Source: Bacillus andreraoultii
GTDB taxonomy: Bacteria; Bacillota; Bacilli; Bacillales; Caldibacillaceae
Reading direction: 5' to 3'
Assembly (NCBI RefSeq): GCF_001244735.1
Contig: NZ_LN868937.1
Location: 559,014 to 623,013, forward strand
DNA: 64,000 nt
Both the position numbers and the translations under genes were made by a program. Position 1 is the first letter of the stretch; every line of letters begins with the position of its first letter. Shown here piece after piece: positions 9,303-18,597 of the stretch. A model generated the notes under the pieces. That model was not told where the DNA came from, did no database searches, and saw nothing but the letters and a program-made list of their open reading frames with translations.

Positions 9303-9437
9303 CTATAATTTAACGAATGTTTTTTTAAAGTAAATTATAAAAAATACCATATAGATAATCAAAACTTCAAAGTATTGAACATGAAATTCAAGTACTGTAA
9401 TATTAGGATATAGAGCATAATCAATACTTATGTTCAT
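9303..9437 (-). CDS. possible 44-residue membrane peptide
   Basis: It starts M-N-I-S-I-D-Y-A-L-Y and ends in a hydrophobic helix (V-L-I-I-Y-M-V-F-F-I-I-Y-F) with a short basic tail. TTTAGGAG lies 8 nt before the ATG. It is divergent from the resolvase gene, 39 nt away. Size and layout recall small toxic membrane peptides, but no family is recognised and the frame could be chance in AT-rich DNA. Confidence 0.25.
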   Translation of the reverse strand: MNISIDYALYPNITVLEFHVQYFEVLIIYMVFFIIYFKKTFVKL

Positions 9438-9476
9438 AAGTGCAACTCCTAAATATACTAAAAGAGGTGTTTTTTC

Positions 9477-10046
9477 TTGAAATATGGATATGCAAGAGTC
9501 AGCACAATTCATCAGGACTTACAAGTACAGATAGAACAGCTAGAGAGGGAAAATTGTGACAAAATATTCTCGGAAAAGTTTACTGGGACAAGTAAGAAAC
9601 GGCCAAAGTTTCAGAAATTACTCGGGATGTTACAAGAAGGGGATACGTTAGTTGTTACAAAGTTAGATCGTTTTGCTCGAAGTACACAAGATGCTCTTGA
9701 AATTATCCAAGATTTATTCAATCGGAATATTAAAGTTCATGTATTAAATATGGGAATTATTGAAAATACACCTACCGGTAGATTGATTTTCACGATTTTT
9801 TCAGCATTTGCGGAGTTTGAGAGAGACATGATTGTAGAAAGAACTCAAGAAGGGAAAATGATAGCAAAGCAGAATCCCGATTTTCGTGAAGGAAGACCGA
9901 GGAAGTTTTCAAGGCAGCAAATTAATCATGCCCTATCCCTACTAGAGAATCATTCTTATAAACAGGTGGAAGGAATGACTGGGATTTCTGTGTCTACGCT
10001 TGTTAGAGCAAAGAAGAGATTCATAGCAGAGAAAATAACAGAGTAA
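9477..10046 (+). CDS. serine recombinase (resolvase/invertase family)
   Basis: The protein has 189 residues, the normal length for Tn3-type or plasmid resolvases. The catalytic start Y-G-Y-A-R-V-S-T contains the nucleophilic serine; L-D-R-F-A-R-S (about residue 70) and the [12 protein letters not shown] helix are conserved. A C-terminal helix-turn-helix (about residues 150-180) recognises the res or inversion site. The start is TTG with AAAGAGGTG upstream. No transposase partner is adjacent, so it may be a plasmid or transposon remnant. Confidence 0.88.
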   Translation: MKYGYARVSTIHQDLQVQIEQLERENCDKIFSEKFTGTSKKRPKFQKLLGMLQEGDTLVVTKLDRFARSTQDALEIIQDLFNRNIKVHVLNMGIIENTPTGRLIFTIFSAFAEFERDMIVERTQEGKMIAKQNPDFREGRPRKFSRQQINHALSLLENHSYKQVEGMTGISVSTLVRAKKRFIAEKITE

Positions 10047-10273
10047 TTGCTCTGTAGAGGAAAATGAGGACAATAAGTTGCAGTAACACTATATTCAAAG
10101 GAAATCGCTGAGGCAAAGCTTAATTGAGTTAATCATGCTATATTTATAGAAGATGGAGTAAATATAATAACTATTGTTATATGTCTACTTCCATTAAGGC
10201 AGTTAATTGGTTTCTATTTAATTTGATAACCAACACATAACGAGTTCTGTTTTTAATAATAGGGGGAAATACA

Positions 10274-10621
10274 ATGGAAAAAAATATAGAATTGGAATCA
10301 AACGAAAAATTACGAACCTTGAAGAACCAATATCCGCAATTTTTTGACCATGAAGGAGCATTTCAATTTGAACGGTTCAAGGAGTATCTTGATAACGCAA
10401 GTATAGTGTCTTCAATGGAAACATTCTCTTTGAACTTCGTGGGAAAAGAATATGCAAAGTTACTAGCGGATGTTGAAACAGATACAGTTGTAACGCCACT
10501 TATTGATGATAGAATGGAACAGGATCTGAATAGTAAAAATACGTATTACATTGGAGATAATTTACATGTTTTAAAACACTTACGCCATTCGTATGAAAAT
10601 CAAATTGACGTTATCTATATT
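10274..10621 (+). pseudogene. mod: type III methyltransferase Mod, N-terminal fragment (interrupted)
   Basis: The first 116 codons of a type III DNA adenine methyltransferase. It has a helical N-terminal part, then T-Y-Y-I-G-D-N-L-H-V-L-K-H-L, and ends ...Q-I-D-V-I-Y-I at 10621. The expected next residues, D-P-P-Y-N-T-G, are found at 23900, after a 13.3 kb insertion. The sequence after 10621 is foreign and adds about 20 unrelated residues before a stop. AGGGGG precedes the ATG. Confidence 0.88.
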
Positions 10622-10656
10622 GTTATACATAGTCTATTAAGATACCGTACTTTAAG

Positions 10657-10722
10657 TATTTTAAGAGTAAGTTTGATCAGATAATAGGAGTATTTATAGA
10701 AGAGTATTTTAAGTATTTTAAG
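10657..10722 (+). repeat. TATTTTAAG repeats at the left end of the Tn554-like element
   Basis: TATTTTAAG occurs at 10657-10665, 10705-10713 and 10714-10722, close to the left junction. The same 9-mer occurs as an inverted pair (18558-18566 and 18578-18586) just before the first recombinase gene. They may be recombinase or regulator binding sites. Confidence 0.5.
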
Positions 10723-11057
10723 ATGATGTTTGACAATTTAATTTCATAAAGTAGACCTCTAAATGACCTCATTTACTACAACAACACTCCCCGTATTTAC
10801 AACAACATTTCTGATTTACAACAACAATACAATGTAGTAAATCTTATTCATACTAAAAACTGAACTCTCGTTTTCTTTTAAATCACAAAATGAAAAAAGA
10901 AAACTAAATAACTCTCGAAAAAACATGGTTATTCGCATAACATAGGTGAACTGTCATGTTTCCTGTATAAGAGTAAGACATCATCATACTTCTTTTTGTT
11001 ATTATTTTCTTTATTGAATCTAATATATAAGGAATCTATAACAAGGAGGTAGTCAAA

Positions 11058-11624
11058 ATGGATCAAGAAAGATTGCCGTTTTATAAGAGTAAGTGGCTTA
11101 TTGTATTAATGCTATTAATTGTAGTCCCATTTTTATTATTAGGATGTTCTAATAGTAATTACTCAAACAATCCTGATGATACTGAAATTAAAACGATTAG
11201 TTCTGAGGAAGATCTTAAAAACATCATTCATAGTGTCGTAAGAGAAAAAACAAATAATGATAACCAAGAAAGAATTATTTCGCTTTCTATTCAAGAAGAT
11301 GGTGAATCAGGTGATTCTAATAATAAAATTATTACTGCAAATTTGTTAGCAGATAGCAGTAGCTTTGGTAACACAAAATTCAAAATTTTGATGAACTCTG
11401 CAAAAATTTCCGAAAAAATATTCAAAGATGAACAAGTATCACAATTTATCCTCCTATGGGATTTACCTTTGGTAGACGCTTATGGAAATGTAGACAATGC
11501 GTTAGTTGCGAGAATTGTGTTGTCAAAAGATACAGCGAATCTTATTAATTGGGAAAATTTGAATTATGAAAGACTTCCAGAAATAGCTGATGAATATTTT
11601 GAACACAATGCACTATCAAAATAA
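11058..11624 (+). CDS. predicted lipoprotein of unknown function
   Basis: The protein has 188 residues. The N-terminus has a basic segment, a hydrophobic stretch (W-L-I-V-L-M-L-L-I-V-V-P-F) and a lipobox L-L-L-G-C near residue 30, so it is probably lipid-anchored outside the membrane. The mature part is acidic and Asn/Ser rich at first, then mixed. AAGGAGGT precedes the ATG. It is cargo of the Tn554-like element and could be a surface or exclusion factor, but no family is recognised. Confidence 0.7.
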   Translation: MDQERLPFYKSKWLIVLMLLIVVPFLLLGCSNSNYSNNPDDTEIKTISSEEDLKNIIHSVVREKTNNDNQERIISLSIQEDGESGDSNNKIITANLLADSSSFGNTKFKILMNSAKISEKIFKDEQVSQFILLWDLPLVDAYGNVDNALVARIVLSKDTANLINWENLNYERLPEIADEYFEHNALSK

Positions 11625-11637
11625 TCTCCATTAGGTA

Positions 11638-11672
11638 AAAGAGAGTAGTTATTGTTTACTACTCTCTTTTTT
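11638..11672 (+). terminator. terminator after the lipoprotein gene
   Basis: GAGAGTAGT, an 8-nt loop, ACTACTCTC and a T run, about 15 nt after the lipoprotein stop. Confidence 0.8.
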
Positions 11673-11762
11673 ACAACAACAACAAATCTAATTTACAACA
11701 ACATCATATTGCAATAAAATAGTAAGTAAGATATTAGAACAGTTAAGAGGGTGTGATGCCTT

Positions 11763-12326
11763 TTGAAAGAGTATTCAGTGAGAGAATTAGCAAAATTTTA
11801 TGGAAAGCATGAAGAAACTATAAAAAGATGGCTTAGAGCAGGGAAGTTTCCAAACGCTTATAGATTAAGTGATAAAGAAGGTTGGAGAATTCCAGAGGTC
11901 GATTTACAGTTATCTCATACGAAAAAAGAAGAAATAAACCCTACTATCCAAACAAATGAATCTCGAACCGATACTCAGAAGAATAAGGATGATGATGGCG
12001 AATTAATTAATTTAGCATACCAAGCTGTGACATTGACAATGCCATCAAAAGAGATTATAGACATTCTTTCAATGGTGGGAATAAAACGCACTTTAGAAAT
12101 CCTCCTGATTATGCAACAATCAGCAACGAAGGTAAAAAATCCAGATGGGTTCATTAAAAAGGCAATTCGTGAAAATTGGAATCCATCTACCATACCGATT
12201 AAATTGCCTAAAAAGAAAAGCAAACGATTAATCGAATTAACTAATCAGGACTATGAAAATATGAATTCCAGTGGTGAGGAAAAAATTAAACGTGATCTTC
12301 CCTTTTACAATTGGTTGGAGGATTAA
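11763..12326 (+). CDS. helix-turn-helix DNA-binding protein (excisionase/MerR-like)
   Basis: The protein has 187 residues. The first 50 residues (Y-S-V-R-E-L-A-K-F-Y-G-K-H-E-E-T-I-K-R-W, then G-W-R-I-P) are a winged helix-turn-helix of the excisionase/MerR type. The remainder is helical and basic, without a recognised domain. The start is taken as TTG after AGAGGGTG. It lies between iteron-like TTTACAACAACA repeats and hsdR, so it may regulate the restriction cargo or assist recombination. Confidence 0.65.
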   Translation: MKEYSVRELAKFYGKHEETIKRWLRAGKFPNAYRLSDKEGWRIPEVDLQLSHTKKEEINPTIQTNESRTDTQKNKDDDGELINLAYQAVTLTMPSKEIIDILSMVGIKRTLEILLIMQQSATKVKNPDGFIKKAIRENWNPSTIPIKLPKKKSKRLIELTNQDYENMNSSGEEKIKRDLPFYNWLED

Positions 12327-12480
12327 ATTTAATGTGTTGTTCAATCATAGAACCTAAAATAGTAATTAATTCCTATTGAAATAAGTAGAATAAAGAATCC
12401 AGAGTTACCTGATAAATGAAAAATTTATGTGGTTTTAAACGAAAATAGACTATAATCAATATGAAAGGAGGATGACTCTT

Positions 12481-14805
12481 TTGGATAAGAAAAAATTAAC
12501 CGAACGTGACATATGTACTAAATTTATTACCCCTGCCATTGAACAAAGTGGTTGGGACATTCATAGGCAAATGAGAGAAGAATACACATTTACCGATGGT
12601 CGTGTTATTGTCAGGGGGAATTTGACATCAAGAGGTAAAAGAAAAAGAGCTGACTACCTGTTGTCATATAAACCTAATCTTCCTATAGCAATCGTTGAAG
12701 CAAAGGATAATAAACACTCAATAGGAAGTGGACTCCAACAAGCCATTAACTATGGAGATATTTTAGATATTCCTTTTGTTTATTCGTCAAATGGGGATGG
12801 GTTTATTGAACATGATATGCTCACTGGAAAAGAAAGAGAATTAAGATTGCACGAATTCCCTTCTCCTAATGAATTATGGAAACGTTATAAAGATTTTCAT
12901 GGAATTAATGATAAACAAGAGGAAATTATCACTGAACCATATTATTTTGCCGAAGGCGACAAGACACCAAGATATTATCAAAGAATTGCCGTAAACCGTA
13001 CTGTTGAAGCTATTGCTAAAGGTCAAAACAGAGTGTTGTTAGTTATGGCCACAGGAACGGGGAAGACCTACACAGCATTCCAAATCATTCATCGTTTATG
13101 GAAATCAAAGCAAACGAAAAAGGTTTTGTTCTTGGCAGACCGTAACATATTGGTCGATCAAACGATGACGAATGATTTTAAACCGTTTGGTAATGTCATG
13201 ACTAAAGTTGAAAATCGGACAATGGACAGTTCCTATCAAATTTATTTGGCATTGTACCAACAATTATCTGGTAATACAGATGAATTAGAGATATTTAAAC
13301 AGTTTAGCCCTGACTTTTTTGATTTAATTGTTGTAGATGAATGTCATAGAGGTTCAGCAAAAGAAGAATCTCGTTGGAGAAGAGTTTTAGAATACTTTTC
13401 ATCAGCTACGCAAATTGGTCTAACGGCAACTCCTGCCGAAACTGAAAAAGTAAGCAATATTCATTATTTTGGGGAGCCTGTTTATACCTACACGTTAAAA
13501 CAGGGGATTGCAGACGGATTTTTAGCTCCATACAAGGTAATTCGTATTGGCTTAGATAGGGATTTAGAAGGGTATCGACCAACGAAAGGACAAGTGGATA
13601 AATACGGTCATCTTGTAGAAGATCGTGAATATTATTTAACTGATTTTGACAAAAATCTTGTATTAGAACAACGAACCAAACTTGTCGCTAAAAAGATCAC
13701 TGAATTCCTAAAGAAAACGGATAGATTTGCAAAAACAATTGTCTTCTGTACCGATATTGACCACGCAGAACGAATGAGACAAGCTCTTGTCAACGAGAAT
13801 TCGGATTTAGTTGCCGAAGATCCAAGATATGTAATGAGAATTACAGGAGACAATCCAGAAGGTAAAGCACAACTGGACAATTTTATTGACGAGGATAGTC
13901 CTTACCCTACCATCGTTACGACATCGAAACTCTTAACAACGGGAGTGGATTGTAAAACTTGTAAGTTAATTGTGTTAGACAGTCATATTGTCAGTATGAC
14001 AGAGTTCAAACAAATTGTTGGGCGTGGTACAAGGCTTAAACCTGAATACGGCAAGGAATACTTTACGGTCATGGATTTCCGCAACGTATCACGTTTATTC
14101 GCTGATCCTGAGTTTGATGGAGAACCTGTCCAAATTTATGATCCAGAAGAAGGAGATGACATTGTACCACCAACTCCACCTGATGATGGAAATGGTGGTG
14201 ATGGTGATGGCGAAAATGGCGGTGACGATGGCGAAGGTGGTTCTGGCCGCACTAAATATTATATCCAAGATGCTTCTGTCAAGGTGATTAACGAACGTGT
14301 TATGTACTACGATGTTGACGGAAAACTTATTACAGAAAGTCTTAAAGATTACTCGAAGAAAGGGATTTTGCAAGAATTCGCTACTCTCGATGACTTCATA
14401 AAGCGTTGGAATAGTGAAGAGAGAAAAGATGCCATTATTGATGAATTAAAAGAACGTGGTGTCTTATTAGAAGCGTTAAAAGATGAAGTTGGTCAAGATT
14501 TAGATGAATTTGATTTGATATGCCACATAGCGTTCGATCAGAAGCCCCTAACACGCTCTGAAAGGGCGAAGAAGGCTAAAAAGGATGATTACCTTTCCAA
14601 GTATTCTGAAACAGCCAATGCCGTCATAGAAGCGATTTTAGACAAATATCAAGATGAAGGTCGCTTTGAATTCGAAGATGTAAAAATATTGAAATTCAAG
14701 CCATTTGACCAATTCGGGAATTCGATGAAAATTGCTAAAGAGTTCGGTGGGAAAAAACAATATATTAAAGCGATGAAAGAGTTAGAGAAAAATATTTACG
14801 CTTAA
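12481..14805 (+). CDS. hsdR: type I restriction enzyme, R subunit
   Basis: About 774 residues. The N-terminal nuclease domain has R-A-D-Y-L-L then A-I-V-E-A-K-D (about residues 60-80). The helicase motor has M-A-T-G-T-G-K-T (Walker A, about residue 190), V-D-E-C-H-R-G-S (motif II), G-L-T-A-T-P-A (motif III) and Q-I-V-G-R-G-T-R-L (motif VI). A Gly/Asp-rich linker near residue 575 leads to a C-terminal domain that likely contacts HsdM/HsdS. HsdR translocates and cuts DNA in complex with M and S. AAAGGAGG is too close to the ATG at 12472, so TTG at 12481 (9-nt spacing) is the better start. It is separated from hsdM by two small genes. Confidence 0.92.
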   Translation: MDKKKLTERDICTKFITPAIEQSGWDIHRQMREEYTFTDGRVIVRGNLTSRGKRKRADYLLSYKPNLPIAIVEAKDNKHSIGSGLQQAINYGDILDIPFVYSSNGDGFIEHDMLTGKERELRLHEFPSPNELWKRYKDFHGINDKQEEIITEPYYFAEGDKTPRYYQRIAVNRTVEAIAKGQNRVLLVMATGTGKTYTAFQIIHRLWKSKQTKKVLFLADRNILVDQTMTNDFKPFGNVMTKVENRTMDSSYQIYLALYQQLSGNTDELEIFKQFSPDFFDLIVVDECHRGSAKEESRWRRVLEYFSSATQIGLTATPAETEKVSNIHYFGEPVYTYTLKQGIADGFLAPYKVIRIGLDRDLEGYRPTKGQVDKYGHLVEDREYYLTDFDKNLVLEQRTKLVAKKITEFLKKTDRFAKTIVFCTDIDHAERMRQALVNENSDLVAEDPRYVMRITGDNPEGKAQLDNFIDEDSPYPTIVTTSKLLTTGVDCKTCKLIVLDSHIVSMTEFKQIVGRGTRLKPEYGKEYFTVMDFRNVSRLFADPEFDGEPVQIYDPEEGDDIVPPTPPDDGNGGDGDGENGGDDGEGGSGRTKYYIQDASVKVINERVMYYDVDGKLITESLKDYSKKGILQEFATLDDFIKRWNSEERKDAIIDELKERGVLLEALKDEVGQDLDEFDLICHIAFDQKPLTRSERAKKAKKDDYLSKYSETANAVIEAILDKYQDEGRFEFEDVKILKFKPFDQFGNSMKIAKEFGGKKQYIKAMKELEKNIYA

Positions 14806-14834
14806 AATGCTCCTTACTTATCAGGAGCATTTTT
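14803..14834 (+). terminator. terminator after hsdR
   Basis: AAAATGCTCC, a 9-nt loop, AGGAGCATTTTT directly after the hsdR stop. Confidence 0.85.
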
Positions 14835-14841
14835 CTTTGGT

Positions 14842-15003
14842 TTATACAGTCACTAAGCCCATTAAATAGTCATATTGAGAACCACCGATTTCATCATCCT
14901 CATAGGATATTTGAATTCTCTTTTGAATATTCATTGCCTCTTCGTTCGTGTACCCCTCAAAATATTCATTTGCTAATGATAATAACTCTTTGAAACGGTT
15001 CAT
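14842..15003 (-). CDS. 53-residue acidic protein of unknown function
   Basis: It reads M-N-R-F-K-E-L-L-S-L-A-N-E-Y-F and ends D-Y-L-M-G-L-V-T-V. AGGGGAGGTG lies 7-8 nt before its ATG, a strong ribosome-binding site, which is why I accept so short a gene. It is encoded opposite to the restriction genes, between hsdR and the winged-helix gene. Acidic (Glu/Asp rich); an anti-restriction or regulatory role is possible but there is no direct evidence. Confidence 0.55.
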   Translation of the reverse strand: MNRFKELLSLANEYFEGYTNEEAMNIQKRIQISYEDDEIGGSQYDYLMGLVTV

Positions 15004-15164
15004 TTAATCACCTCCCCTGCTCTCTTGTATCTCTATTACTGTTTTGGTTCAACATTATTCAACCAATTTACAGTTGTTTATTTTCTGTATTTGTTATATT
15101 ATAAAAGAAATGTATATTATGCACTAAATTTGGTGTATAAACTCTGCGTGGTGGAGGTGTTCTT

Positions 15165-15527
15165 ATGAAAGAAGGAGCAGAGTTTTTAAAGGTTCAATCA
15201 TTTCTTGAAGATATATTAATTCTTCATGGTCTTAGGAGAAATTTAGCTCCAATATTGTTTGAGATGTTTCCATATCTTAATGGACAAAATCAAATCATCG
15301 TAAATGCCTTTATGAAAAAAGAATTGGCGAAAAAGGCAGAAACAAGTAAAGGAACGATTGATAACGCAATACTAAAAATGAATGAAGTTGGTCTACTTGC
15401 AAGGATTGATCGAGGCACATACACATTTCACCCTGTATTGTATAAAATCAACGACCTACTAAAAAATGAATCCGCAAGTATAAGGATTACCTACACACCA
15501 GAAGACAGAACGTTTGAAACAGAATAG
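15165..15527 (+). CDS. winged-helix protein (RepL-like)
   Basis: The protein has 120 residues. The segment K-K-E-L-A-K-K-A-E-T-S-K-G-T-I-D-N-A-I-L-K followed by G-L-L-A-R-I-D-R-G-T-Y is a winged helix like that of Firmicute RepL plasmid replication proteins and related regulators. GGAGGTG precedes the ATG. It is 11 nt upstream of hsdM and probably co-transcribed, so a regulatory role over hsdM/hsdS is plausible; plasmid replication is the other possibility. Confidence 0.6.
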   Translation: MKEGAEFLKVQSFLEDILILHGLRRNLAPILFEMFPYLNGQNQIIVNAFMKKELAKKAETSKGTIDNAILKMNEVGLLARIDRGTYTFHPVLYKINDLLKNESASIRITYTPEDRTFETE

Positions 15528-15538
15528 GAGGAAGTATT

Positions 15539-16978
15539 ATGAGCATTGAAACATTAGTTAAAAGAATTCAAAATATTATGCGTCAAGATGCAGGTGTTGA
15601 TGGAGATGCACAACGTATTTCTCAATTAGTTTGGATGCTTTTCCTGAAAGTATATGATGCAAAAGAAGAGTTTTGGGACTTTGAAGAAGATGATTTCGAA
15701 TCGATTCTTCCAGAAGAATGCCGTTGGAGAAATTGGGCAATTGACGAGAAAGATGGAGAAGCATTAACAGGAGAAGATTTATTAGATTTTGTAGATAACA
15801 AGTTATTCCCAACACTTAAAGCAATAGAAGTAGATGCACATACTGAAAAGAGAAAAGCGATTGTAAAGTATGTATTCGAAGATGCAAATAACTATATGAA
15901 AAACGGAACTCTTCTTCGCCAAGTTATTAACGTATTAAACGAAGTTGATTTTACTGAGAATGAAGACCGTCATGCTTTTAACGATATTTATGAAAATATT
16001 TTAAAAGATCTTCAAAGTGCGGGTTCAAGTGGAGAATTTTATACTCCAAGAGCCGTCACAGAATTCATGGTAGAAATGTTGCAACCGAAGGTAGGAGAAA
16101 AAATCGCTGACTTTGCATGTGGAACAGGTGGATTTTTAACATCTGCTTTAAATTATATGAATGACCAAATTAAAACCCCAGAAGATCAAGAAATTGTACA
16201 AAGGAATTTGTTAGGGATTGAGAAGAAGCCATTACCTTACCTTCTTGCTATTACTAATATGATCTTGCATGATATCGATGCACCTAATATTCTGCATGAC
16301 AATTCCCTATCTAAAAACGTTAGGGATTATAAAGATGAAGACAAATACGATGTAATTCTAATGAATCCTCCCTACGGTGGAACGGAAGAAAGTATAATAC
16401 AAAACAATTTTCCTGTAGCCTTACAATCTTCTGAAACAGCGGATTTGTTTATGTCTTTAATTCTTTATCGTTTAAAGGCAAATGGTCGTGTTGCAGTCGT
16501 TTTACCAAATAGTTTTCTTTTTGGTGATGAAAAAGGAAAAACAGCTATTAAACAAAAATTGTTAGAAGAGTGCAATCTTCATACAATTGTACGCTTACCA
16601 GAAGGTGTATTTTCACCATATACTTCGATAGCAACCAACTTGCTTTTCTTTGAAAAAACAGGAGCTACAAAGGAAATTTGGTACTTTGAACACCCACTTC
16701 CAGAAGGATATGCTCGGTACTCCAAAACACGCCCTTTGAAGAAGTCAGAATTTGAAATTGAAAAGTCTTGGTGGGGAAATCGTGAAGAAACTAAATATGC
16801 ATGGAAAGTGTCCGTTGAAGATGTTGTAAAAGCTAATTATAATCTTAGTTTCCACAATCCGTTTTTAAATCACGAAGATTATTCTAATAAATCAGCATTA
16901 GATTTAATACAAGAATTAAATCAATCACAAACAAAGGTCGTCAGCCTATTGAAGTCATTAGAAAGTAAATTATTGTAA
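15539..16978 (+). CDS. hsdM: type I restriction system DNA adenine methyltransferase, M subunit
   Basis: The protein has 479 residues, normal for HsdM. It has an N-terminal helical domain with D-A-Q-R-I-S-Q-L-V-W-M-L-F-L-K. The SAM-binding motif A-D-F-A-C-G-T-G-G-F lies near residue 195 and the catalytic N-P-P-Y-G-G near residue 280; G-E-F-Y-T-P-R is also present. With HsdS it methylates adenines in the host's target site and protects it from HsdR. AGGAGG precedes the ATG. hsdS follows 11 nt later. Confidence 0.95.
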   Translation: MSIETLVKRIQNIMRQDAGVDGDAQRISQLVWMLFLKVYDAKEEFWDFEEDDFESILPEECRWRNWAIDEKDGEALTGEDLLDFVDNKLFPTLKAIEVDAHTEKRKAIVKYVFEDANNYMKNGTLLRQVINVLNEVDFTENEDRHAFNDIYENILKDLQSAGSSGEFYTPRAVTEFMVEMLQPKVGEKIADFACGTGGFLTSALNYMNDQIKTPEDQEIVQRNLLGIEKKPLPYLLAITNMILHDIDAPNILHDNSLSKNVRDYKDEDKYDVILMNPPYGGTEESIIQNNFPVALQSSETADLFMSLILYRLKANGRVAVVLPNSFLFGDEKGKTAIKQKLLEECNLHTIVRLPEGVFSPYTSIATNLLFFEKTGATKEIWYFEHPLPEGYARYSKTRPLKKSEFEIEKSWWGNREETKYAWKVSVEDVVKANYNLSFHNPFLNHEDYSNKSALDLIQELNQSQTKVVSLLKSLESKLL

Positions 16979-16989
16979 GGAGGGCAAAT

Positions 16990-18477
16990 ATGACTACCAT
17001 TTCAAGAATTCGAGAAAAAGTTTTAGAGCAAGCTATGCGTGGTAAATTAGTTCCTCAAAACAATGATGATGAAGATGCTTCTATCTTGCTTGAACAGATA
17101 CAGGCGGAGAAGAAAAAATTAATCGAAAGAAAAATAATTAAAAAACAAAAATCTCTCTCCTCTATTGAACAAGATGATATTCCTTATGTATTGCCGAAAG
17201 GTTGGATTTGGGTTCGGTTAAGTGACATTAGTATTGTCAAAGGAGGAAAAAGGATTCCAAAAGGTTATTCTTTTTCCGAACAAGCGACAGAACACGTTTA
17301 TATTAGGGTAACGGATATGAAAAATGGCACAGTTTCTTTGGAAGATTTAAAGTATATTGATGAAGTGGTATTTCAACAAATTAAAAATTATACAATCAGC
17401 ACAAATGATCTTTATTTAACAATTGCAGGAACAATTGGCAGAGTGGGTACAATTCCAAAAGAACTAAATGAAATGAGTTTAACTGAAAATGCATGTAAAA
17501 TTACACCAATATTGGTGGATTTAATATATATGAAATATTTATTATCATCTGAGTTGATTCAAAAGCAATTTCGTGAAGGGTATAATCAATTAGCCCAACC
17601 CAAATTATCTTTAAGAACAATTGAATCTACGATTGTTCCATTGCCACCTCTCTCCGAACAAAAACGTATTGTAACAAAGATTGAAGATTTACTTTCCATT
17701 TGTGATCAATTAGAGAATGAGGTTAAATTTCAGCAGAGAAACATCCAAAACCTTCGTGAAAAGGTGTTAGACGATGCATTGAAAGGACTATCAGTACCAC
17801 AAAATGAAGAAGATGAATCAGCCGATATATTATTTGAAAACATTCAAGCGAAAAAAGAGAAATTGGTAAAAAGTAAGGTCATCGGAAAATCAAAACCATT
17901 GTCTCCTATTGAGGAAAAAGAGAAACCTTACGAACTACCGAAAGGGTGGACTTGGGTTAAACTTGGTGATTTAAGTAAAGTGATACACTATGGCTATACA
18001 GCATCAGCAACCGATAAAAATACAGGCGTAAGAATGGTTAGAATCACCGATATTCAGGATGATGCAGTGAATTGGGATAATGTACCTTATTGTGAAATCG
18101 AAGAAAAGTCTATTGAAAAGTATGATCTCAAAGATAACGATATCCTTATTGCTCGTACAGGTGGAACCGTAGGGAAATCATTCATAGTTGAAGATGCAAA
18201 ATACCTATCTGTCTTTGCATCATATCTTATAAGGGTTCAACTTATGGATGGAGTAAATCCTAAGTATGTGAAACGATTTCTTGAAAGTAAATTGTATTGG
18301 GATCAAATTGTAAGTCAAGCAAAAGGAACTGGACAGCCTAATGTTAATGCCACAGGTTTAAGTAATCTTATTTTACCTTTTCCTCCTATCGAAGAACAGC
18401 ACCGCATTGTAGAGAAGGTAAACACCGTTTGGGAAACAATAAATGAGATTGAAGACAATATTGTAAAAGCTAAATAA
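16990..18477 (+). CDS. hsdS: type I restriction system specificity subunit
   Basis: The protein has 495 residues with two target-recognition domains. TRD1 starts at L-P-K-G-W-I-W-V-R-L (about residue 68), and TRD2 at L-P-K-G-W-T-W-V-K-L (about residue 315). Each ends in a conserved helix (S-E-Q-K-R-I-V-T-K-I and E-E-Q-H-R-I-V-E-K-V). The N-terminal and central helical regions share R-E-K-V-L-(E/D)-(Q/D)-A. The two TRDs read the two halves of a split DNA site. AGGAGGGC precedes the ATG. Confidence 0.93.
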   Translation: MTTISRIREKVLEQAMRGKLVPQNNDDEDASILLEQIQAEKKKLIERKIIKKQKSLSSIEQDDIPYVLPKGWIWVRLSDISIVKGGKRIPKGYSFSEQATEHVYIRVTDMKNGTVSLEDLKYIDEVVFQQIKNYTISTNDLYLTIAGTIGRVGTIPKELNEMSLTENACKITPILVDLIYMKYLLSSELIQKQFREGYNQLAQPKLSLRTIESTIVPLPPLSEQKRIVTKIEDLLSICDQLENEVKFQQRNIQNLREKVLDDALKGLSVPQNEEDESADILFENIQAKKEKLVKSKVIGKSKPLSPIEEKEKPYELPKGWTWVKLGDLSKVIHYGYTASATDKNTGVRMVRITDIQDDAVNWDNVPYCEIEEKSIEKYDLKDNDILIARTGGTVGKSFIVEDAKYLSVFASYLIRVQLMDGVNPKYVKRFLESKLYWDQIVSQAKGTGQPNVNATGLSNLILPFPPIEEQHRIVEKVNTVWETINEIEDNIVKAK

Positions 18478-18496
18478 ATTGAATCTCCAACTTTTT

Positions 18497-18527
18497 AAAG
18501 GATAAGTAATAATGCTTATCCTTTTTT
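18497..18527 (+). terminator. terminator after hsdS
   Basis: AAAGGATAAG, an 8-nt loop, CTTATCCTTTTTT, 20 nt after the hsdS stop. It separates the restriction cargo from the recombinase genes. Confidence 0.85.
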
Positions 18528-18557
18528 GTATATTGTGTGATAAAATAATATAAAGGA

Positions 18558-18586
18558 CTTAAAATACCTAAAATACATATTTTAAG
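18558..18586 (+). promoter_or_regulatory. inverted pair of the 9-mer in front of the recombinase operon
   Basis: CTTAAAATA (18558-18566) and TATTTTAAG (18578-18586) form an inverted repeat 12 nt before the first recombinase start. The same 9-mer is repeated at the element's left end, which suggests a shared binding protein. Confidence 0.45.
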
Positions 18587-18597
18587 AAGGTGAATGC

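Larger units (their letters stand above)
10772..11703 (+). repeat. TTTACAACAACA iteron-like repeats flanking the lipoprotein gene
   Basis: TTTACAACAACA occurs at 10796-10807, 10815-10826, 11670-11681 and 11692-11703, with a variant (TTTACTACAACAACA) at 10772. The repeats bracket the lipoprotein gene and the second cluster lies just upstream of the HTH gene. They look like sites for a DNA-binding protein; function unknown. Confidence 0.5.

Noticed and set aside
10274..10684. A complete 136-residue protein
   Set aside because: The first 116 codons are type III Mod and the rest is foreign DNA from the inserted element, so it is a gene fragment.
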